From positions 1 through 64,000 of the forward strand of contig JAAVTG010000531.1 in NCBI GenBank assembly GCA_011947345.1: a stretch of DNA of 64,000 bases, given 5' to 3'. Below the pieces are notes generated by a model. It worked only from the letters and a program-made list of their open reading frames with translations. It was not told the origin of the DNA and did not search any database. Positions 36,198 through 46,909 of this stretch are shown here, piece after piece. This DNA is from Phytophthora quininea. Lineage: Eukaryota; Oomycota; Peronosporomycetes; Peronosporales; Peronosporaceae. A program made the translations under genes and the position numbers. The stretch's first letter is position 1. Each line of letters starts with the position of its first letter.

Positions 36198-37891
36198 TTA
36201 GCATCCGTCGCCGCCTGCAATCACGAGGCAGGACGTGCTGTCGAAGTTGGCCATGACGTTGACCATCACCGACCAGACGAGGGAGAACGACAAGTAGAAT
36301 ACGGTGAGGCCGCCGAGCAACTTGCTCGACCCACCAGTACGAAGAAGCTCTTGTGTCTCTTTCTTTTGCTTGGGCAGCAGCAGCAAGACCCAAGACACAA
36401 ACACTGCGCAGTAGGCGATGATCATCGTGTACGTGATGTCCATGCGGATGGAGTGGTCATCTTCTTGGACTCGCTCGTTGGTGATATTGAACGGGCGGTC
36501 GATAATGACCGTGAGCGAGGTCGCAAACGGCGACGAGATCCCCGAGATGGTCGTCATGAGGCCGTACATGGCGCCCTCGTTGCCCTCGCTGACCAGCTCG
36601 ACGATCACCAGACTGCTAATGATGAAGCCGATGCCATTCGGGAGCTGTGCCACGATGGGAGGACCGAGCCAAAACCATTGACTGCGGTACACGTTCCAGA
36701 CGATGATGAGGTTGCAGACGCCATCGATGAGGACCAGGAGAGCGCCGGCGATGACGATCATCCAGCGCCAATTCCAGCGGAGCCCCCACTTGGAGGTGAC
36801 CATGAACCCGAACATGTAGAAGAGGTAGCTCAGTGAGTCGCCCAGCGTGCTGTTGATGGGGGTCACGTTCACCAGGTACGACTGGATCGGCGAGTACGCC
36901 GTGTAGGAGATATCGCACACCAGGTAGTAGAAGAAGATGGCGGCGCAGACCTGGTAGACTGCTCGCTTGCAGATCTGCTCCCACAAGTCCGTGATGTAGA
37001 CTTTGAAGTTCGGCGAGACCGAAAGGCGCTCCTCCTTGATGAAGTACCAGGTGATTGGGATCGTCGGCGCCGTCACCACTGTGAGGATCGCCATCAACAC
37101 CGGGAAGCTCAGCGAAAAGTCGAAGTCACCGCCGTACTCCTCACCGTTGAAGCAGAAGCCGACCAACAGGTAGCTGATGACAGTCACGAAGGTCTGAACC
37201 GTGTAGGTCATGGTCTGGAGCTTGCCCCGCCTAGCGTACGATTCCTGCTGAGCCAAACCCGCCATAATGGCATCAGCACAGGCGTCCGACACTACGTAGC
37301 CGAGCGCCGCGAAAAACATGAGCATGACGTACTTGCCACCCTCTGACGGTGCGCTGTAGTTGATCCGGGCAATAATCTCGGCCGTGTAGTCGGACGGGTC
37401 GACATCTCGGTCGGACGCGACGGTGTAGTAGGGCTTGCCAATTGGCATGCACGCCATCACCAAGAGCATGGCAATGCAGATCGTCCACCCGATCACCATG
37501 TAGGGGCGACGGCGGTAGCCAAAGATCGGGAAGCAGTCCGACATGATGCCGAAGAAGACCTTGAAACTCGTCGGGAGCGACACCAGCGCAGACGCCGTGG
37601 CCACTTGAGCGCCGCTGCTGTTGAGGTACATTTGCAGGAACGGGTAGATGGTGGACGGCAGCACACCGGAGATCAAACCCACCACAGCGTATTGATACAG
37701 CAGTCCGATGTTTGCTCGACTTGTCATCACCGGGTCGCCACCGGGACGCAGAGCACCCTCGTCGGAGTATCCGCTCTGCTCGGGGTCTTGGCACCGACAT
37801 AATTGCCGTCTTCGAGGTCTTTTCGCTGCGAGGTGGCGCTGAGGAACGACAAACGCGCTGCCGTCTCTGGCTTGGTAGACGAGTGCGCCAT
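36198..37891 (-). CDS. BT1-family (folate-biopterin transporter type) major facilitator
   Basis: The protein is a multi-spanning membrane carrier of the BT1/FBT family, known in kinetoplastids, plants and cyanobacteria for folate or pterin uptake. The family signature FKVFFGIMSDCFPIFGYRRR follows the first membrane segments, and about twelve hydrophobic segments can be counted. Acidic patches (EEYGGDFDF) sit in loops. From the ATG at 37891 the first ~45 residues form a soluble tail (MAHSSTKPETAARLSF). One base is missing near 37762, after which the frame runs to the stop at 36198; corrected length is 564 residues. If the tail is wrong, a shorter start at 37727 would still give a full transporter. 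The substrate cannot be read from sequence. Oomycetes carry many BT1 paralogues. Confidence 0.85.
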
Positions 37892-38590
37892 GGGATCGAT
37901 GTTGTAGGATCAGGCGAATTCACGAATGACACAACATTGGCGCTCTGCACCACCAAAGCACCCGTTCAAGAGCAGTCAGGAAGGTGACAGCGTCGTCAGC
38001 AAGTTGCTGATGACCGGCCCTGTCTGCGGCAAAGAGGGCTGAAGTGTAATTGTCTTGCCGCTGAGCGCCGCTTTGAAGTGCTGCTCGAGGTGAGACCGTC
38101 AAACGGCGGAAGCTTCCATACGGCACCGAACATCGCTACAGCCCGACCGTGAACCCCCAAACAGCTCTCACCGCCACCGTTAGCTGCCGGCATGGCCTCA
38201 ATGTTTTGCACTCGTTTACAGTCGAGGTGCCCGGGCGATGTCAAGGCCGGCGTGGGATCACAAGGGCAAGTGAACGCGTGGCGTGTATCGCTTTGAGCCA
38301 GGCGTGTGGCGATCTACCAGCGGCCCAATTACAATCTTGTCGGCGCGTGCGCAGCGCCAATGACCTCGGCACCGGCGCCGCAACATTGATAAGTCCGGCA
38401 TACTGACTGCGTTGGTCCCCTCCTCACTTCAAAGCAGCCTGTTATACTGTGCAGCGAGTGGCCAAGAAACTCATTCGTAGGCTATGAACTCAAGAATTGA
38501 CGCGTCAAGGAGTGTTCTATCAAAAACACCACATATGGCAAGGATAGCTCAATACTTTGCAGATACTTGCTCGAGTTGGCTCTGTGGATT
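37892..38590. other. Intergenic spacer
   Basis: About 700 bases between the 5' end of the transporter gene and the 3' end of the NAXE gene, both on the minus strand. It must hold the transporter promoter. No coding frame, repeat or RNA gene was recognised. Confidence 0.5.
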
Positions 38591-39749
38591 TCAGTAAAGC
38601 ACCGGAACGGCCACACACTGTTCCACTCCCGGGTATTCTGGCAGCTCAAGGTCAAACTCTTCAGCCAGGGATCTACAAACATGGACAAGTTAATCAAAAT
38701 GTTCGTTGAATCCACCATAAAAACTTACTTTGGCACGAAGCGCCCACCGATATAGTGCACTTTGTCGGGGCCTGTGAAGTGTTTCGCGCAGAGCTTCGGG
38801 GCAGTCAATGAGATCAACATCTGCGGATCCAACCCCACACCGTCCTCGTTTCCTGCAGGGTCGGCCCATACACGACAACAGACTCAGCAAGATCCGTACA
38901 GTGATGATAAAGTGGAACCAACTACAAACCTTTCTCGACGTGCCAACCCGACGGGATATCGATCGAGACAATTGGCGTTTGGCACTTTCGCAGCGTTTCG
39001 ACAACGTGATCGAACGGCGGGCGGATGCTTCCCGAGAAGCTAAAGCCGAAGATGCCATCCAGAACCAAGTCGTATGCGTCATCCACTGTCGAGCTGAAGT
39101 TATCATCAGCAGCAGAAACATTAATGTCAGCACCTTCACTCCATTCATGAAAGCCACAGGACTAGATCGTACGCGTCCTGAATCTGCTCGACGAACGGGA
39201 TCTCCAGGCGTTCACACTGCGTCACCAGACCCTGCACTCAAATAAATCACCAGACAAATTAGCACTAGATCTTTAGGAACCGATCCAATGCCTTATCTCG
39301 CCTGGAAGAGTGGCTTGGAGCTGCGCTTCGGATACAAAATGCTCGGCGAGTAGCCAAAGTGCTGAGTATCAAGCCCCCACTTCGCTGTCAGCAGCGCCTC
39401 TTTCTCTCCCTTCACCTCTCTGTAAACACACTCACCACCAAGTGGCGAGCAGCCACCAGCGCGTCGCCTCTAAAAACAAGACCAAACGCATTGTCAGTAG
39501 AGTTAAACCTTGTTGTTCAACTCTCTCTCACCCGTTGTTCCCCGGTCCAGCCACCACCAGCACACGCTTAAATCCACTGCTTTTGGCGTCTTTTACAGCA
39601 GGATATTGCTTGCCCACGGCCGAAGCCACGCTAAGTCCCGCCAGCTCCATGAGCTGGTCGATGGAGAAGCCATATTGGCTCGACATGAGCAGCTCGTCCA
39701 CGCGCTGCGCATCACGCTGGCCCAAGAACTGCAGCAACACAATAGTCAT
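38591..39749 (-). CDS. NAXE: NAD(P)H-hydrate epimerase (YjeF N-terminal family)
   Basis: The enzyme interconverts R and S forms of damaged NAD(P)H hydrate so the S-specific dehydratase can repair it. The N-terminal [18 protein letters not shown] and the Rossmann stretch [20 protein letters not shown] identify it. Later blocks include [25 protein letters not shown] and [12 protein letters not shown], ending [14 protein letters not shown]. Six exons: 39749-39532, 39469-39436, 39361-39302, 39231-38930, 38852-38729 and 38672-38591. The third intron begins GCGAG, a GC-AG type. Exon 4 has one base too many for the frame, near 39165, and carries two DAYDLVL copies. Corrected length is 272 residues. 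The ATG at 39749 gives a start just before the conserved core; no targeting peptide is clear. It is divergent from the proteasome gene. Confidence 0.88.
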
Positions 39750-39968
39750 GTCAACAGTCCTGCCTACTTGGTATCGCCTGGAAGCGATCGCCGTCAACGT
39801 ACGCGGGTCATCTTCCTTAGCATATCTTGCTTGTCAAAATGGTGCGAGAATTACTAATTGGTCGCCTAATTAGGTAATTTAATAGCTAATTTTGTAATTT
39901 CACATAGTTTTTATGAAGATCTTTTTCCCCTGCTGCAATACAGAAAGCAAGAAGAGGTCTTGGGCAGC
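39750..39968. promoter_or_regulatory. Shared divergent promoter region of NAXE and PSMA1
   Basis: Only 219 bases separate the two start codons, so both promoters and leaders must fit here. The middle is AT-rich (about 39850-39925) with repeated TAATT-type steps. No named factor site can be supported. Confidence 0.4.
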
Positions 39969-40983
39969 ATGTTCCGGAACCAGTACGACACGGACGTGAC
40001 GGTGTGGAGCCCGCAGGGTCACCTGCACCAGATCGACTACGCCATGGAGGCCGTCAAGCAGGGCAGCGCGTGTCTGGGGCTCACGTCCAGCAAGTTCGTG
40101 GTGCTCTGCGGCATCAAGCGCCAGAGTCTGGAGCTGGCTGAGCACCAGAAGAAGGTTTTTAAGATCGACGACCACATGGGCATCGCCATCTCGGGGCTCA
40201 CGGCCGATGCGCGCACGCTTGCCAGGTCCGTCACGATCTTATTTTGTTATTAAGATATATAAATTGATCTTTTTTTTATTGTGATGGACAGATTCATGCG
40301 CACAGAGAGCTTGAACCACAAGTTTGTGTACGGCAGCGCCATCACGGTGGGGCGTCTGGTGTCGGACGTTGCAGACAGTACGAGGATTCCAAGAGTTTTA
40401 CCGTTTTTGATGAGGCTATTAATTATTATTATTGCAGAGAAACAGGAATGCACGCAGTCGTACATCCGCCGTCCGTACGGCGTGGGGCTGCTGGTGGCTG
40501 GCGTCGACAAAAGGGCGTGCACCTGTACCAGACCTGTCCGTCGGGCAACTACTACGAGTACAAGGGCATCGCCATCGGCGCGCGATCCCAGTCGGCGCGC
40601 ACGTACCTGGAAAAGCACTTTGAAAGCTTCCGAACTGTAGGTGGCTGGAACGTTGATGTTCCTGTTTGTTGCATGCAGTTAACTTTTTTTTGTGCGTCTG
40701 CAGTGGGCAAGGACGAGCTCATTCACCACGCGCTGCAGGGAGTGCGTGGCTGCCTCCAGGGCGACCAGGAACTGACGTCCAGCAACGTCACCATCGCGGT
40801 CGTTGGCGTGGACCAACCTTTCAAGATCATCGAGGGCGCCGAGCTGCAGCCTTACGTACGTGGAGAACCCCACCGCAATAGGAAGAGAAAGTCTAACCTT
40901 GTTTGTGTGTGGTGCAGATCGATGCGGTCGAGGTATCCGATGTGAAGGAGGACGAGGATGGCGATGCTAAAATGGAGGAATAA
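39969..40983 (+). CDS. PSMA1: 20S proteasome subunit alpha type-1 (alpha-6)
   Basis: This is a structural ring subunit of the 20S proteasome. The start [17 protein letters not shown] is nearly the family standard, followed by [20 protein letters not shown]-like [45 protein letters not shown] and [13 protein letters not shown], and an acidic tail ending DGDAKMEE. Five exons: 39969-40225, 40292-40377, 40438-40636, 40704-40855 and 40918-40983. One A is missing in an AAAA run near 40510, and the junction at 40636 needs one more G to keep phase. With both the CDS gives 253 residues, against 263 in human. The ATG at 39969 was chosen because it opens the conserved N-terminus that gates the pore. Confidence 0.93.
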
Positions 40984-41300
40984 GCCTTTAGCTTTTAACG
41001 CTCATGCGAGAGGTCGTGAAATATCGTCTCTACGAGGCTGCTCATGACTTGGAAGTGATGTAGTCACAGCATGGGTCTAGCTTCCTCTGCAGAGAGATAA
41101 ACACGCAACCACGTTGACAGACAAGATGAAGTTGCAGAGGATTTCGACTCAGATGCATTGACTTATTTTAGTCGAGAGGCTTACTTGCTAACATTGTGGA
41201 GACCTCTGTTTGAAACAGTATTTATAGGCGCTGGACTGAGATGACGTTGGGGCTTTAACTTTTATGCAGATACTATTCAGCCGAGGTGACAACAGCGGGA
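40984..41300. other. Intergenic spacer
   Basis: Holds the 3' end region of PSMA1 and the promoter of the ankyrin gene. No coding frame or repeat was recognised. Confidence 0.5.
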
Positions 41301-42067
41301 ATGGAGGCGAAGACAGGTCCTGACGAGCGGTTCTACACTCCCCGTAGCTCTGCCCGACGCGGGTACTCAAGTATGAACTCCGAGGACGAGCGATTCGTGT
41401 CGCCGCGAGAAACTGCCCGATCCGCGTCATCTGATGAGAGCGAGTACATCACACCTCGTGAGAATGCTCCAGTCGCGCATGCTCCTCGATCCGTGACGTC
41501 GCCAACAAAGTCTTCTGCTGCAGCCTACGAGGACCTGGCGTTCCGTGCTGGTAGCAAACAATACCTGAATGAACCTTCCTATGACGCGTACGACTACAAG
41601 CTTCAGCACTGCAGTGGGAGCATGTCCGAGGTGCGGTACGCAGCTCCACCGGCCGACGACTACGACTTGTTCTCGGCAGCGCGCCACAACCGGTTCGACT
41701 CGGTCGTCTACATGCTGGATCAGGGCATCCCGGTCAGTTCGCGCGATGCCTTCGGCAACACTCTGCTACATATCGGCTGCCAAAACGGATTGAAGCGAGT
41801 TGTCAAGCTGGCGTTGCGTCGTGGCGCCAACATCAACAGCCAGAACGTAAGTTTTGCAATGGCCGCCAGCAATGCTTTTTTAACTTGACTAGACTTTTCA
41901 TTTTTATGCAGAATCGAGGAAACACGGCATTACACTTTTGTTTCGCGTATGGTTACGGCGATTCACTCGGCGCTTATCTCATTTCCAAAGGTGCCGACAC
42001 TTCCATCGAGAACGACGACGGGTTGGTCTGCTACTACGGCATCGGACAGAACTCCGCTAGAAAATAA
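41301..42067 (+). CDS. Ankyrin-repeat protein
   Basis: The 233-residue protein starts with a ~95-residue low-complexity region in which a Ser-Pro-Arg motif recurs (FYTPRSSARR, FVSPRETARS, YITPRENAP), suggestive of repeated kinase-target sites. Three ankyrin-like repeats follow: DLFSAARHNRFDSVVYML, FGNTLLHIGCQNGLKRVV and RGNTALHFCFAYGYGDSLG. The end after GLVCYYGIG matches the usual ending of this conserved ankyrin group. One intron, 41847-41911, joins Asn codons in phase 0. The next gene starts only 97 bases downstream on the same strand, so a fusion cannot be excluded, but the family-like C-terminus argues for a separate gene. The partner protein is unknown. Confidence 0.78.
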
Positions 42068-42163
42068 AATGTAGCCATCTGAAAAACATACCGTATTTCA
42101 TACTTATTAGAATTCATCTGTTACTTCAGATTTCTTCAACAGAAAGTGGAGAAGCTCTGGAAC

Positions 42164-44184
42164 ATGGTGTGTGAACGTCCGGTGGCGACGCAGGAGGAGC
42201 TCCAGGACGCGCGTATGGACAGTGGCAGTCGCGCAGCCAGCGATGACTCGGATCTCGAAGAAGGTCAGTGCAGTACTGTGCTATCGTCTCACTAAGAGGG
42301 GGATATATTCATATGATACATTTCTGCTAATCTTTATATAATGGAATCTGCTTAGAAATGATGCGAGTGAACGCGTTCGACCTGGAATGGCGTCGTCAGC
42401 TGCATGTCGGGGACAATCTGGATGCCCAGAATGTGTTTGGCAACTGGTGTCCGGCCCAGGTGCTGCAAGTCGCCGATGGAGAGGTGCTGGTGCAGTTCCT
42501 AAACATGCACGACCAATGGCGCAAGTGGTTCCAGTTGGATTCTGGTTGTCTCTCACCACCAGATACTAAAGTAGGCTGAAGTTATCCTCATTTTGTGAAA
42601 TTCAGGCAAATACTAATGTGTTGCCTTTGTTTTCCTTTTTGGCAGGCTCGCAATGACAGTGTACCGGTTCGTCAGGCACAGCAGATTGAGGTGCGTCCTG
42701 GCGGCGGGAATAGCAGTCTTTGGAAGGAGGCAATTGCAGTAAGAGCTCGCGGGGAACGATGTTGGTGCGGTACGCTGGACGAGACCAAAAGTTTGATCAG
42801 TGGATTCCGTTTACGCCGGCGACAGTCGCGCCGTCTGGAGATCACCTGCAACATCGTGGCCGAGGTGGATCGTTGCACCAGCGTCAGAGTGTAATGGACG
42901 CACCCGATGTGACCCACCGCCGTGTAATTCAAACGCAGAACCCGAGGTTCGCGCACTATCGCAACTCGCTGCAGACGTCGCTCGGGCTGCGCATTTTCGA
43001 CATTGAAGGGGACGGCAATTGTCTTTTCCGCTCGGTAAGCCATCAGATTTACGGCGACGACCGCCACCATGCTCTTGTTCGTGCAGCGTGCATGGATTAC
43101 ATGGAGAGTGAGAAGGAATACTTCGAGCCGTACGTTGTGGGCGATATGGCAGCTTTCATGAGGTATCTGCGCTATAAGCGACGTGATGGAGTGTGGGGAG
43201 ACGACCCAGAGCTGCAGGCCATGTGCGAGCTTTATGATCGGCCTGCCGAAGTGTTTGCGTATGACCCTGCGCATGGATACCGCAAACTGCGCTGCTTCCA
43301 CGAGAACGGGGCCCTCTCACGCAATCGACCTCCAATTCGGTACGAATACATTGGTGGCTGCTGCATTTGTTGACGAATTTACTGATAATTTTAATGACAT
43401 GTAGGTTGAGCTACTATGGCGGGGTCATTACGATTCCCTGGTAGGACCTGGCCACGAAGAAAATTTGATCCGCGAGGCTCCAGGACAATGGGAGCAGCGG
43501 CATATCGGATACTCTCACCGAATTAACTCACGAGAAACGCGTGCCGATGTCACTGGCGTGGAACGACAAGTGCAAACCGAGTCTGATCGGGAGCGGACTG
43601 AAGTGGAGCAGCTCGAGCAAATCCTGATGGTCTGTGCACTCTGGTAGTATTAAGTTCTTGTTGTTATCATGCTAACATTGATGTTGCGTTGTCATACAGG
43701 CCTCCCGAAATGAGTTTGACGCCATGGATAAAAGTCTGGAAGATACACTGAAGCTATCGCTGTCAGAATATGATGGAGAAATGGCGCCGGCTCAAGCACA
43801 TCGAGAAAACGAACAGATTGAAGAAGCCACTCGCGAAAGTGAGATGGCTGCTATCCAGGCTGAGTTGCTAGCGAAGGCAAAGGCAGAATCGGAAGAAGAG
43901 CAAGTGAAGTCCGCCATCCAAGCATCGTTGAGAAACCACCCTATGGTAAGTGACAGTGACTACGATGCGCAAATGTCGGCAGCTATCCAGGCTTCTCTGG
44001 GGATGCTGGTGCTGCAGGCTCAGCACCTGAAGCTTACGATGAACAGCTCCGTCGAGTCATGGAGCTTTCAGCTCAAGAGTACGCACCAGCAGAAGCTCTA
44101 GGAGCTTACGCGGACGACTCAGCCAACACCGACGAAATGGATGAGCTTCAACGTGCAATCCAAGCCTCGCTTCAGCAAACCTAA
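42164..44184 (+). CDS. OTU-family deubiquitinase with Tudor-like and UIM repeats (OTUD5-like)
   Basis: A cysteine protease that should remove ubiquitin from proteins. From the ATG at 42164 an acidic start leads to two Tudor/chromo-barrel-like stretches (GNWCPAQVLQVADGEVLVQF; TMLVRYAGRDQKFDQWIPF), then the OTU domain. Catalytic Asp and Cys are in GDGNCLFRSVSHQIYGD and the His in GHYDSLVGPGHEE. The domain resembles human OTUD5. The C-terminus holds four or five ubiquitin-interacting motifs (LEDTLKLSLSEYD, VKSAIQASLRN, MSAAIQASLGD, LQRAIQASLQQT). Exons: 42164-42263, 42356-42570, 42646-43339, 43405-43629 and 43700-44184. One base is missing near 42727 and one in each GGGG run near 43420 and 43999. 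Corrected length is 573 residues with all phases closing. Convergent with the peptidase gene 148 bases away. Confidence 0.88.
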
Positions 44185-44332
44185 CCAACTCCAGATGGAT
44201 CAAACAGTTTTGGACTTCAAAGCGTCAACTCAACACAACCAGGAACCAACAAAACATTTCTTCCTAATCTGAATAATTGTTCGTCTACTCTCTTGTGCTC
44301 AGAAAGAAGATCTCCCTGCCAACTGCACCCCT

Positions 44333-46837
44333 TTATAGGTTGGCCTCGACATATTCGGCGATCCGCTGCTCCATGTAAATTCGGTCCTCTAGATGGCGCG
44401 GCGAATGACGTTCTCCCGGGAAAAGTAGCAGGTCATAGTGTTTCCGAGCATTGATCAGCGCTGTGATCAGGCGTGCCGTGTGGCGGAAGTGCACGTTTTC
44501 GTCAATCAACCCGTGGATAAGCAGCAGCTTCTGGCCACTCTTCAGATTGCTCACAGACTCCATGACGCAGCCCTCCCGATAGCCGTCAGGGTTCAACTGC
44601 GGGGTCGACATGTATCGCTCCGTGTAACACGTGTCATATCCGTCCCAACTCGTCACTGGCGCTCCAGCAATGGCGAGTTTGAACGTCTCGGGCGCCTTTG
44701 TAAGGCAAATAGCTGACATGTAGCCACCGTAGCTCCAACCGTAGATGCCGACACGGCCTTCGATGGTGATGCCATCATGCACGAGCTTTCGGACGCCGTC
44801 CTGCTGGTCCTGGATTTCAACCGTGCCCATACGATGTTTGATCGCGCCTTCGAACGCAGAACCACGTCGGAAGCTGCCACGGTTGTCCACCTTTAGCACG
44901 GCATAGCCCATGTCGCGGAAGCGCTGCGCTCGCATGTCAACTGTTAACGCCCACATGCGCGCAACGCGCTGCACATGGGGACCACCGTAGACGCTCACCA
45001 TCGTGGGGTACGGTCCTTCGCCGTGAACCTTAGGGTCAGGCAGATACACAGCACCATAAAGCGTATCTTGTCCATCGCGTGTCGGGATAGAGATAATATG
45101 AGGTATACAAAGCTTACCCTGAGCCTGAAGAATGGCTACGCGCAGGTCTTCCTGCTCAGTCGTAAGAGGATATGCCGAATCTTGAATCTCTTGGTACAGC
45201 GCAGCTTCCTCTGCGGACAACGATGAACGCTGTTCTGCTGCCTTACTTAAGTCTGTTGGCTCTGTAGGCTTTACCACCTTGATCTGCTCGTCTGACGGTA
45301 CATTGCACACAAGCGCACGGGGTGGTGTCGTCGGATTGCTGTAAACATCGACAAACATGCGGCAGCTACTGTCCATGACGATACTATGCATGCCTTCCGC
45401 ACCAGTCAAGCGAGTGGGGAACGGCGGGGCTTCAGCAGTAGGAAGAAGTGGCGTCACGTACAGATGACGCTCTAGTGGTGAGGTTGCAGTGCCACAGAAA
45501 TACACACGATCACGTGCCAAGTCAATGCCTTCAACGGATTCAACACTCCAGCGTCCTGCAGTCACCGCTCCAAGTAACGTCGCGGACGAGGCCCCCGCCG
45601 TGTACTCGTACAAGTAGAGATGCATAAACCCAGTTCGCTCCGATCCCCACAAGAAACGGAAGGTGTTTTTGTTCTCTGCCTCAATATTCCGGAAGAGGTA
45701 GTTGGCGTTCACCCACACAGGGTTCGTTTCGTGGATCAGCGTCGTGGCACGTCCAGTGTGGACATCAAAGCGAAGAAACGTCATTTCCGTCTGCAGACGA
45801 TTAAGTCTCTGCACACCCAGTGATTGATCTGGCAGCCAATTGACTCTCGGGATGTAAAAGTCCGTGTCTGGGTTGGCAAAGTCCATCCACACTGGCGAGG
45901 GAAACTCATGTTGATGATGCCCAAGACCGGGGAAATGCAGTCCATGCTCGTGCTCCGCCACGCCCTGCGGTAGTTGGATCACTGCCAATCTTCTCTTTGG
46001 GTTAGCAGCACCTGCGAACGGATAGCGATGATCCTCTTGAGCCGCGTCTCCCGTCGGCGTGGAGCTGCCTGAGTGCATGATCCTGAACTTGGGGATGTGG
46101 CTCTCGTCGATCTCTTCAAAGGCGAGTCTCGTGCTGTCTGGGGACCACCAGAAGCCTCGGAATCTGCTCAGCTCTTCTTGGGTCAGGAAACAGGCGAGTC
46201 CATTGCTTTTACCGTCGACACCTCTAGCACCTGTAGTCACCTGCACTGCTCGAGGCAGTTTCCTGTCCGTGACGCGACTGGATATGACGTATAGCTCCTT
46301 GTCCTGCACAAAGGCTACCAATCTCCCGTCGGGAGAGAACTGCGGGTCGATGGCTCCTCCGGCTGCACCGGTCGACGTCTTGTCGAACAGAAGCTGCAAC
46401 TCATCTCCAGGCTTCTCCTGTACGTACAGATCCCCCTGCAGTGGGTACAGTAGTCTTTGCGAGTGCACACTCGGACTCCAGGCGTACGACGTGATGCCTA
46501 CGCCCATCTGGCGTTGGCGCTCGCGTCGCAGCTTCTCCTCGAGCGATAGATTGCATTCGGTGTTGCCTTGGTTGGGCGGGGCGGCCAGCAGCGCCACGCG
46601 GCGAGCCTGCACGTCCAGCGCGTACAGCTGCCGCGAGAGCCCGTTCTGGGCGCCCTGGGCGTGCAGGAAGGCAACGACGCGGCCGTCCGGGCTGAAGCTG
46701 ACGTTGGCGGGGCTGCTGAGTCCCGGGGCGGGCATCTTGGCCACGTCTTCCAGCGCGATGAGCTCGCGGGCGGCGGTCATCAGAGCTCGGGAGCAGAGTT
46801 GGGGCTGCGGCTTGAAGCGTTTGGATATGCGGAACAT
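44333..46837 (-). CDS. Dipeptidyl-peptidase IV/8/9-type serine peptidase (family S9B)
   Basis: The uninterrupted 834-residue protein removes dipeptides, usually after proline, from peptide N-termini. The N-terminal half is the beta-propeller. It includes the substrate-gripping double Glu in LAFEEIDESH. The C-terminal alpha/beta-hydrolase carries the triad Ser702 (GWSYGGYMS), Asp779 (HGLIDENVHF) and His811 (PGERHSPRH), preceded by YGGPHVQ and VLKVDNRGSFRRG. No membrane anchor is present, which fits cytosolic DPP8/9 more than DPPIV. The first ~20 residues (MFRISKRFKPQPQLCSRALM) are basic and hydroxylated and could be a mitochondrial presequence; MTAARELIAL at residue 20 is an alternative start. 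Its 5' end lies 72 bases from the end of the coiled-coil gene on the same strand. Confidence 0.9.
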   Translation of the reverse strand: MFRISKRFKPQPQLCSRALMTAARELIALEDVAKMPAPGLSSPANVSFSPDGRVVAFLHAQGAQNGLSRQLYALDVQARRVALLAAPPNQGNTECNLSLEEKLRRERQRQMGVGITSYAWSPSVHSQRLLYPLQGDLYVQEKPGDELQLLFDKTSTGAAGGAIDPQFSPDGRLVAFVQDKELYVISSRVTDRKLPRAVQVTTGARGVDGKSNGLACFLTQEELSRFRGFWWSPDSTRLAFEEIDESHIPKFRIMHSGSSTPTGDAAQEDHRYPFAGAANPKRRLAVIQLPQGVAEHEHGLHFPGLGHHQHEFPSPVWMDFANPDTDFYIPRVNWLPDQSLGVQRLNRLQTEMTFLRFDVHTGRATTLIHETNPVWVNANYLFRNIEAENKNTFRFLWGSERTGFMHLYLYEYTAGASSATLLGAVTAGRWSVESVEGIDLARDRVYFCGTATSPLERHLYVTPLLPTAEAPPFPTRLTGAEGMHSIVMDSSCRMFVDVYSNPTTPPRALVCNVPSDEQIKVVKPTEPTDLSKAAEQRSSLSAEEAALYQEIQDSAYPLTTEQEDLRVAILQAQGKLCIPHIISIPTRDGQDTLYGAVYLPDPKVHGEGPYPTMVSVYGGPHVQRVARMWALTVDMRAQRFRDMGYAVLKVDNRGSFRRGSAFEGAIKHRMGTVEIQDQQDGVRKLVHDGITIEGRVGIYGWSYGGYMSAICLTKAPETFKLAIAGAPVTSWDGYDTCYTERYMSTPQLNPDGYREGCVMESVSNLKSGQKLLLIHGLIDENVHFRHTARLITALINARKHYDLLLFPGERHSPRHLEDRIYMEQRIAEYVEANL

Positions 46838-46909
46838 TTTTAGAGGGAGAAAAATGAAAAGCGTAATCAGATTTCTCAGATCGTATTCGTCTGCAAGTTG
46901 GATTACTCT

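Noticed and set aside
42067..42164. Treating the ankyrin and OTU genes as one annotated gene
   Set aside because: The ankyrin part ends with its family-typical GLVCYYGIG tail and stop; fusion is kept only as a finding.
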